Shown: positions 56,792-64,000 of the stretch, one piece after another
Position numbering within the stretch: the stretch's first letter is position 1
How the letters are laid out: every line of letters starts with the position of its first letter
Origin: Isoetes taiwanensis
Taxonomy: Eukaryota; Streptophyta; Lycopodiopsida; Isoetales; Isoetaceae
Assembly (NCBI GenBank): GCA_021234155.1
Contig: JAJEKV010000008.1
Coordinates: forward strand, 20,617,959 to 20,681,958
Length of the DNA stretch: 64,000 bases
Direction of reading: 5' to 3'
The notes under the pieces: generated by a model
Told to the model about the DNA's origin: nothing
Database searches by the model: none
The model's input: only the letters and a program-made list of their open reading frames with translations
Made by a program: the position numbers and the translations under genes

Positions 56792-57519
56792 ATGTCGTCC
56801 AGGGTTGCTCCTTCTAATTCCAGTCGTTGTCGAGTATGCCATGTTGCTTGCATGGCGAAGCAGAGGACGAATTCTGTTGGCGGCGCTGAGGTAATTGTTG
56901 TATTGGCTTATGGTGTTCTGTCTGTGTTAGCCAGTATGTTCATGAAGAGGCCTGCAAGGAGAGGTAAGGGGGTCGTTGGCGCTGCACCCTTACCTTCCAG
57001 TTCTGTTCAAAATGATAATCCTTGTGCTGAGGCAAGTAATCCATGTGGTCACCCCAATTTGGAGATGGATTGGGAGGCAATTGATGTATTTGTCACTCTT
57101 GGCCTCTTAGGCGGGGATGTACCTCGTACTTCTCCGATGCTTTATCTTCTTTCTGTTACAAGAAATGTATTGCTGGTGCAGTTGCACTTGAGAGGGGTGC
57201 CTCTGTTGAACATCTTCATGTTCAGACAGTTCTGAGAGCACAATATAGCTCCCCAAAGGCTTTGAATGAAGCCATTAAAAGAGACTTTAACTGGTCCTGG
57301 TGTGGTCTTATGTGCAAGGCTCTCAAAAATAGTAGATTGCATTGTCTTGAAGGTATGGTGGGATATTATATGAAAGTTATAGGGAAGGTTAATTACTCTT
57401 GCCATCTTCATAATGTGTGTGAATCCGTAATCGAGAAGGGTAAAGATTTTTATTTAAGATGGAGTGCAGGTGATACTAAAGGGGCTTTGTGTGACGTTCC
57501 CCTAAATTATATTATATAA
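56792..57519 (+). pseudogene. Rep-HUH endonuclease remnant (replitron-like)
   Basis: Two overlapping frames form one protein, with a frameshift near 57150. The first frame (from 56792; an alternative ATG is at 56852) has a basic Pro-rich part and then D-W-E-A-I-D-V-F-V-T-L-G-L-L-G-G. The second reads C-I-A-G-A-V-A-L-E-R-G-A-S-V-E-H-L-H-V-Q (H-L-H at 57211-57219) and, about 50 residues on, C-L-E-G-M-V-G-Y-Y-M-K (57346-57375). A His-hydrophobic-His motif followed by Tyr-x-x-Lys is the active-site pair of rolling-circle HUH endonucleases. The E-R-G-A-x-x-E-H-L-H and E-G-M-x-G-Y contexts match my memory of Rep proteins of replitron-type eukaryotic transposons. The frame ends at 57519 at the edge of the neighbouring LTR element, so the C-terminus is lost. 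Confidence 0.55.
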
Positions 57520-57569
57520 ATTTGTATATTCCTAGGCCAAAAACAATAAGTCAAATTAGATAAAAAATT

Positions 57570-57870
57570 AGTGACCTGGGTCACATCGTGCTGAAGGCCT
57601 CTGCATTTGAGGCCGCAGACCCCTTTCGCGTAGAGTAACCCAGTTTGCCCTTGTTTGCACTTGAATTTGTCAGATTAACGTGAGATAAGTTGGTAGATAG
57701 CCTAGAATAGAGCAAATCTTGCATCCTAGCACTTTAAATTTCTCAAAATTGTTATAGAATTGCCAAGATCGACCCACCCGTGTCATACTCGCCGAAGGCC
57801 TCTGCAACTGAGGCCGCAGATCCCTTTCGCGTGGAGTAACGCAGTTTGCCCCTGTTCGACCCAAATTTAT
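57570..57870 (+). repeat. two direct repeats about 200 bp apart
   Basis: GAAGGCCTCTGCA, GAGGCCGCAGA and CCCTTTCGCGT(A/G)GAGTAAC recur in the same order starting at 57593 and 57794. They lie at the left side of the Gypsy element, perhaps LTR or leader repeats. Confidence 0.7.
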
Positions 57871-58027
57871 CCAAAAATCACCCAACAAACCATTTTAATA
57901 TGTTTTTTACCTTGTCTTAGCTAGATTAGCACTTCAAATTAGCTAGATTGGACATCCATAGCTCTTGAAACATAGTTTATTTTTTCCGAGCAGGCAGTTT
58001 TGGCACGGAAACCTAGGCAATCCTGGT

Positions 58028-58040
58028 CTATATAAGGGGA
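58028..58040 (+). promoter_or_regulatory. candidate TATA box of the Gypsy element
   Basis: TCTATATAAGGGG stands about 100 bases before the first ATG of the element's coding block; a good plant TATA match in an LTR-like context. Confidence 0.5.
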
Positions 58041-58104
58041 CTTCATTTGACTAATTCTCTTCACCAAGTTTGCTCTTACCCTCTCTAGGCGATTTTCCAG
58101 CTTT

Positions 58105-59684
58105 TTGCCAATCTTCCCAAACCATTTTCTGCCAAATGGCTCGGACAAGCTTTTCATCGAATGGTACAGCAATGCCAACCATATCAGCAAGTTACCAGTA
58201 GAGGAGGCCTTTCAAGTCTTTGATCACCTCTTCGACCGCCATGCAACCTTGATGAGGATGCACTACTCACCGACATCATATGCCAATATGACCAGCAGAT
58301 CTTACCTTGGGAAGTCAGCCTTCCGCCATGGGGAGGAAAGTGTCCCTAGAATCACTGAGTCAAGTCTTAGGTGGGGTTGCAAGAGTCAAGAACTAGATTT
58401 GGGACCGGACGAGGAACATACCCAATTACATGAGCTGCAAGGCCCATAGGCATAGATATATCTCATCACATGCAGTCTTATCCATATTCATGCACTTCAA
58501 GGCCATCAACAAGGTAGGGGAGCCTTCCATACAGTCGTTGGATCTGGCACCTTTGAACAACAAGGGTGGACCAGAGCCTCATCCGTCAGCTCGAGGCCAC
58601 CGAATACGTCCACCACGGCACATCTTCGGAAGCACTCAGATTGAGGAAGACTACGAAGAAGAGAAGGACGAAGATCATGAAGAGGAGAGCAGGCTAGCAA
58701 AAAGGATGAGAAGGCAGATCGAAAGGCACTACGAAGATGTCCCCGTATCGAAGGGGAGGAGTACCTCTTCACCGACATCCTTCACCTACCATACGACATA
58801 GAGCAAGGGCTTCGGATCGATGAACTTTTGGGGTTGATTACAGAAGGACAGCAGAAAGATCTCATCAACTACATCTACCAGGAGATTCCACGAGAGGAAG
58901 CTGAACGGCACTCATATGCCAGGGAGACAATGTCAGACGTGGCCGCATATGCGTACATAATGCAGATGTATCACCAACACCAACCAATCATTCCGGAAGA
59001 TGAGTTTCAGGCAATACAGAGTACATTGTACAAGCCGGGCAGAGACCCAAGCTCGAGTCGCCCTGTCCGATCAAGACGTGTACATGGGAGGGCGAGGAGG
59101 GTCCAATATCAACTTGGAGCATGCAGCTACCACGTGGAGGGACCACGAAGACTTCCTGGCAGTGGACATCTATGGCAGTGCGGCAGGGAGGAAAGACGCG
59201 AGAGGAGATCAAGCAAGACTTCAGAAGGGGAAGGCCGTGTTACTACCTTCCGGTCCTAAGCCAAGGCCAGATGATAGTATTCCACAGGGATTTTAGCCCA
59301 AGAAAAGAGGAGGCAGTATCACTCCTGATTGCACTCATGAGGTTCGGTCAGCACGCCAAGATGAGGGAGCACCATGGATCACGTCATCCTCTTCAAGAGA
59401 TCCGTGGCGCTCTACAGCTTAGACTTGGCCCAAGGGCATCTGAGAGATGCATACTTGATAGTAGTGGCGGCTACGGCACATGTGCTTCCACTGCCACAGA
59501 TGGCTCGAGCATTAAGGTGGCTCATCATGCAACATCTTACGCAATTGGCAAGGGTCTTCGGCTCAAGGACGTCAAGAACTTCTTCAAGTCCAAGAAAAGT
59601 CTCCAGACTGAACCTTTTCTTTTCTTCCTATGTATTAACATGTATCAATATGTTTTAACTCCTCATGTACTATTATTTTCATAA
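58105..59684 (+). pseudogene. unidentified coding block upstream of gag
   Basis: Protein-like sequence runs through this stretch in alternating frames. It includes K-L-P-V-E-E-A-F-Q-V-F-D-H-L-F-D-R near 58190, an acidic stretch I-E-E-D-Y-E-E-E-K-D-E-D near 58635, then K-D-L-I-N-Y-I-Y-Q-E-I-P-R near 58855, Y-M-G-G-R-G-G-S-N-I-N-L near 59081 and R-P-C-Y-Y-L-P-V-L near 59233. A helical end with A-H-V-L-P-L-P-Q-M-A-R-A-L lies near 59480. It reads as one decayed protein of several hundred residues. It has no gag, protease or RT motif and no family I know. Extra ORFs before gag are known in the Tat/Ogre group of plant Gypsy elements. Confidence 0.5.
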
Positions 59685-59829
59685 TATTTCAAGATTCAAA
59701 TTGTATGATCATGTCATGTTTTAAAATAATTCATCGTAAACTTACAAATTGAATTTTAACTTGATGTCTTCTATGGGTAAGATGAATTAACATATAACTT
59801 TTAATAACAAATATGGTGACTAATACTTG

Positions 59830-61070
59830 CAGCCAGAAACATTGTCTCGGCCTCAAAAGCTTAGGGCAGACAACATCACTTGCAACCTAAGAACCTCTTT
59901 GGCCGAGAGCAAGAGGAAGAAGATAATATGTCGGTGGAAATCATTAACAGGAGGCTGGTGCAAATGCGGAATCAGATGGAACAACTGGTGCAATGGGCCA
60001 CGGCCGTTCATGTGTGCCCAAAAGTGTGGGACGATGCTGCTGCCACCACCTCCTCAAGAACTAGAACAAGCAGGTCAACCAGAACAAGAAGAAGTTCAGG
60101 TGCCAGAGAAGAACATGAAAAGGAAAAGAAGAAGCAAAAGAAGCCCAAGTTCTTTTAGCTCCAACCCAACCGACAGTACGGACAGTGGATCATGCAACAG
60201 CTCAGAAAGTGAGTCACACAACTCACAGGGCAGGAACAGGAACCGTAGGGCAGGGGATTACCAGAAGAAAGCTAATAATGCCATGAGCAATATGTGGAAA
60301 ACCTGGAAATTAGGGCTGCTCTCGGGGAAGGACAGATCAGGCATGGAAGCTGAAGCGTGGTTAGATGAAATGGAAGAGTTAGAGAACTTATATGGGATGA
60401 AGGACAAGGACATCAGAAAAGTGGCAATTGCAAATCTTATTGGCTCAGCACGCATATGGTGGAAAGGCTATGCTAAATCAAACAAGTTAAAAAGAAACAA
60501 TTGCAGATTCAAAACCTTCAATAAGGCCTTCTACAAGCATTATGTCTCAAGGTCTCACACAAGTAGACAGATTCAGCAGATCTATAGGCTAGACCAAGGG
60601 AACTTGTCAGTGGCAAATATTCAGAGGAATTTATGAGACTAAGGTTAAATGTACCAAGGATTACGAAGAGGCAGGTTGTGGATGGATATATTGAGGGGTT
60701 GAAGAGCAACATTAAGAGATTGGTCCAGGCCATCAACCCGAAGACAGCTGGGGAGGCCGAGGACAAAGTTTTGAGCTTAGAGGAAGCACCGCCGACCCCA
60801 GGGCAGAAACAAGCATTCTGCAAGGGAAAAGCAACAGGTTCTTATCCGCCCAAGCAGACATCGACCTCATCAGAAGGACATGAGGCACAGGGCAAGATGG
60901 ATAGAAAGGGCTCATACAAGGACCAGCAAGCACAAGGGGGCCCATCGAGGAAGTCAATGAAATACTTTTTGGATAGTATTACCAAGGAAAAGAGGGAAGA
61001 GTGCATAAAAAAGAAGCAATATTTCAGATGCTTCTAATCGGGACACTGTATGCATGATTGCCTGTTTGTT
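59830..61070 (+). pseudogene. Gypsy gag with broken zinc knuckle
   Basis: After a Ser/Lys-rich N-terminal part (59827-60250) comes the capsid-type region E-A-W-L-D-E-M-E-E-L…S-A-R-I-W-W-K-G-Y (60350-60475). A frameshift near 60620 follows, then a region to 61037. The C-x2-C-x4-H-x4-C knuckle at about 61018-61052 has Tyr for the first Cys and an in-frame TAA inside it. Gag would form the particle shell. Confidence 0.8.
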
Positions 61071-61722
61071 ATGCAAGTAGCCCTGGCAGAGCTTATAGAT
61101 TGGGAGTCGCCAATAGAACTAAATGACGATGACGATGACCAGCAGGAGGCACAGTACTACATTGAGGGTGAGTGTAGAATATGTGCAGCAATCGAGTCAG
61201 GTAACATCGAAGCTCAGTCCACAGTTATTTCAGCAGAGGGCATCATAGATGATAAGCCCTATGTAGTTCTTATAGACGCAGGTAGCTCCCACAATTTTTC
61301 TTCACCCAGGTTAGCAGCATTGTTGAAGTCCAAGACCCTCAAATCAAAGCCAAGATCAGTCAGTATAGCAAGTGGGGCAATCTACCACACCAAGGGAAGA
61401 AGAGTCAATTTTGACATAGGTCTAAGCAAGACTAAGTTGACTATGGGGGCAGAAGTCATGAATATTGGTAAATATGACCTTATAGTCAGCATGGAGTTCT
61501 TGAAGCCAGCAAAGGTAATGATTGACTGCGACAAACATGAGATTTCGATCAAAGCATCCGACAACAACCATTTTGTGGTCAAAGGCAAGGAAGTTCCTTC
61601 TATAATGCAGTGCATGTCCTTGAAGCAGTTACACAAATGCATAACAAAGGATAAAGTTGAGTACGTTCTTAGGCTAGAGACCATTGATCCTAATCAAAAG
61701 CAGCGAAAGGAGCCAAGGTTGA
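61050..61722 (+). pseudogene. Gypsy aspartic protease
   Basis: An open frame with V-V-L-I-D-A-G-S-S-H-N-F (61263-61298), the D-[ST/A]-G active-site region of retroelement proteases, and a second block with Y-D-L-I-V-S-M-E-F-L (61471-61500; plant elements usually have L-G-M-D-W-L there). It would cut the polyprotein. The frame runs into the MITE and stops at 61737. Confidence 0.8.
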
Positions 61723-62044
61723 GGGTAAAAGCATGTTAGGGTGTACCACTTTTGGAACCTGCAAAAGTACATACACTAGGTACTTCAGAACTAGGTACTT
61801 TCTCATTTTTCTTTTCATTAAGACTAATACAAAAATCCAAAATAAAAGTCAAGGACGTGTTAATATTCAAAGTTAAGATAAAGATAATGCTATCGGAGAC
61901 CAATATATGTATAAAAAGTTCTAAAACATACTTTATATTGAGATATTACACAGGTACCCAGTACCCAGTCCTGGCTACCTTTTTAGGTACTTTTTTGGTC
62001 ACTAAATAATACTTTTTAAGGGACGCCCTAACATGCTTTTACCC
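61723..62044. mobile_element. 322-bp MITE with TIRs and 4-bp target duplication TTGA
   Basis: Terminal inverted repeats GGGTAAAAGCATGTTAGGG (left, 61723-61741) and its exact reverse complement on the right (62026-62044); pairing continues with mismatches to about 24 bases. Flanked by TTGA at 61719-61722 and 62045-62048. Counting one TTGA only, the pol frame is continuous across the site, which confirms the borders. AT-rich inside, with GGTAC(T/C) subterminal repeats near both ends. No coding capacity. Confidence 0.9.
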
Positions 62045-63150
62045 TTGAAACAATTGCCTAGGCCAGTTGCGAGGCTAACCAAGGAGTTCTATGATGTTTT
62101 TTCGGATGAAATCCATGAGTTGCAATTCTATAGAGGCGTGGAATGTGAGATTGCATTAGCACCAAATGCTAAGCCTACCAGTAAGGCACCCTAGAGGATG
62201 AGCACCCCAGAGCTAGCAGAGCTCAAGAAGCGATTGCAAGAGTTGCTACAGCTCAGATTTATTAGGGCAAGCGTATCACCCTTCGGGGCATCCATCCTCT
62301 TCGTAAAGAAGGACGGAAGTTTGAGGATGTGTATTGACTACCGCCAATTGAACAAGCAGACAATAAAGAATAGATACGCGTGCTTTGCCTAGGGCAGATG
62401 ACTTGATGGATTAGCTCCAAAGCAAAAGTCTTCTTCGAGATTGACTTGAGATCAGGTTACCATCAGATAAGAATCAAGGAAGAAGGCATTTATTAGACCC
62501 CCTTTAGAACATTGTATGGGTATTATGAATTTACAGTGATGCCTTTCGGCCTATCAAATGCCCCAGCAACATTCATGAAGCTGATGAATGATATCTGTAG
62601 AGAATTCTTGGATGAGTTTGTCATCATCTTCGTCAATGAAATTTTGATCTATAGCAAGTCATTGGAAGAACATATAGCGCATCTAAGGAAAGTCTTAGAA
62701 AAGCTAAGACATCACCATTTGTTCGGCAAACTTTCCAAGTGCCATTTCCCTACAACACAAGTTGAATACCTAGGCCATGTGGTATCAGCCGAGGGTATAG
62801 ACACCGATCCGTTGAAGATCGAGGCAATAAGCAGTTGGCCTGCACCAAAGAATGTAGCAGAAGTAAGAAGATTCCTCGGCCTCAGGAAGTTTGTGAAGGA
62901 TTTTGCCAAGTGGGCAGCTCTCCTATTAGATCTCACCAAGCAGCACAAGGTGAAGGATTGGATGGATCATTGGGTCAAGAATGTCCAAGCTTCCTTTGAC
63001 AAGCTCAAGGAAGCCTTGACAATGGCCCCGATGCTGACATTGCCGGACCGAGATAAAGACAAGCTTGTGATGCAAGCAAGATAGACACAGGGGGAGTACT
63101 TATGCAAGAGGGCAGAGTTGTAGCATACGCAATTCGAGGTGCGGAAGCAA
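62045..63150 (+). pseudogene. Gypsy reverse transcriptase and start of RNase H, catalytic motif lost
   Basis: Blocks in order: P-V-A-R-L-T-K-E-F, an internal stop at 62192, L-Q-L-R-F-I-R-A-S…F-V-K-K-D-G-S (62250-62320), [33 protein letters not shown], then F-V-N-E-I-L-I-Y-S (62629-62655), Y-L-G-H-V-V-S, and V-L-M-Q-E-G near 63090. The polymerase Tyr/Phe-x-Asp-Asp motif is Phe-Val-Asn-Glu here, so both metal-binding Asp are gone. Frameshifts at 62390 and 63080. Confidence 0.88.
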
Positions 63151-63170
63151 GCCAGGGATTGGGTAAACAG

Positions 63171-64000
63171 TGATTCTGTTGTGCAATGCCAACTTTTAGT
63201 TTGGCAATGAGCTGGGTTAGCATGTTAGATTAGCCTTAGCAGCCTCATAGATTCTGAGATCATAAGCCCTACAAAGGAACCTAACTATGTATGTTTAGGT
63301 AGATAGATTAGATGTTATTCTGTGTTTCAGTTCTATGTGATGATGTTCTGTTCTATGCGCACTCCTGTGTATTGGGAAGGGGGGTAGAGACCCTGAAAGC
63401 TTCAGTAGTTGATGCACCTAGGTAGCTTCATTAATTCCCAATTAATCGGCCTGTGCATAAGCGTCTGCCTGGCTGTGGGTGGCAGAGCTAGACCGGTGGA
63501 TAAGGAGGACATATCCCATTGCAGATCGATCCTTCTGGTGTGTAAAGTCTACCAGGAATCTTAGCGGGCTAGGCTTAATGGCTTGCCACTATGTGTGGGC
63601 AAGGCATGGGCTCGACACCTCCTAGGTGATGCGTCGCCTTCAATGAGGTTCAAGTCGTAGACGGGCAGTGGCCCTCTAGCCGCCTATGATGGGCACATGC
63701 ATACCTCTGGAGGGAGTGATCTCCTCCTGCCTCATCGGGACTGGGGAGATGAAACCCAGGAGCAACCCCCGTGGCTATGAACCCGGCAGGCTGCAGTCTT
63801 GTCCCAAGACTTATCAGCCTATTCTACAAAGTATGCACAGGAGGGGCGGATGGAGAGGACTACCCAACAACCATGTTTCTATGCCAGCCCAATCCATTGA
63901 CATGAATTCTGTCTACAATGACTTCTGGAGACCCAAGCCGCCAGTCCATACCTCTTGAGTCTGAGCCTTGGGTAGGATCTCCCCCATGATGATGTTGTTG
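63171..64000. other. no recognisable gene
   Basis: Sequence after the Gypsy remnant. An open frame at 63686-63958 has no motif. The stretch has higher GC than its surroundings and may be noncoding retroelement sequence cut by the window edge. Confidence 0.4.

Larger units (their letters stand above)
57520..63170 (+). mobile_element. decayed Ty3/Gypsy LTR retrotransposon with extra 5' coding block
   Basis: Plus-sense order: LTR/leader-like region (57520-58100), unidentified coding block (58105-59684), gag (59830-61070), protease (about 61050-61720), a MITE insertion (61723-62044), RT (62045-63060) and the first bases of RNase H (to about 63150). Integrase and the 3' LTR are not seen in the window. 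The RT context [15 protein letters not shown] is chromovirus-like. Many frameshifts and stops make it inactive. Confidence 0.8.

Overview
The window looks like nuclear DNA of a land plant, most likely a fern or another seed-free vascular plant. The reasons are plant-type pentatricopeptide (PPR) genes of both the P and PLS classes, a split chloroplast GDT1/PAM71-type manganese transporter gene, an eight-cysteine lipid-transfer protein, degenerate plant telomere motifs, and a very dense, heterogeneous load of transposable elements. Besides plant L1 elements there are LINEs of a second, non-L1 clade and a remnant of a Rep-HUH endonuclease. The organism call is inference; nothing in the window names a species.

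Layout. 1-7 kb: two decayed LINEs of the same non-L1 clade lie head to tail, with an (AAAT)n and an (ACAAC)n tail. 7-21 kb: mostly non-genic, with three Helitron-type 3' ends on the minus strand, several copies of a shared LINE 3'-terminal module, duplicated promoter-like repeats, exon-like remnants of an unidentified gene, an intact small LTR element (TRIM, 16993-17461) and microsatellites. 22 kb: a small intact lipid-transfer-protein gene. 23.5-24.2 kb: an internally deleted LINE. 25.6-27.8 kb: a P-class PPR gene broken by several frameshifts. 29-30.8 kb: an open PLS-class PPR gene without an E/DYW tail. 32-33.4 kb: a 36-bp perfect palindrome, a tRNA-Ala-like sequence and a second TRIM-like element. 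34.3-38.8 kb: a 5'-truncated L1 with a hexanucleotide tail, split by a nested 2-kb element that keeps only a LINE ORF1. 39.86-46.73 kb: a nearly full-length L1 on the minus strand with a poly(A) tail and a 13-bp target-site duplication. 47-50.3 kb: LINE, MULE and hAT fragments. 52-56.2 kb: the 12-exon GDT1/PAM71-like gene (minus strand), the best-supported host gene. 56.8-57.5 kb: the Rep-HUH remnant, divergent to it. 57.5-63.2 kb: a decayed Ty3/Gypsy retrotransposon with an extra coding block upstream of gag and a 322-bp MITE inserted in pol.

The host genes (GDT1-like, lipid-transfer protein, two PPRs) are unrelated and form no operon or cluster. They are islands in retroelement-rich sequence. 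What links much of the window is reverse transcription: many inserts share one LINE 3' module joined to different simple-repeat tails, and several (the ORF1-only element, the internally deleted LINE) look like non-autonomous derivatives of one machinery.
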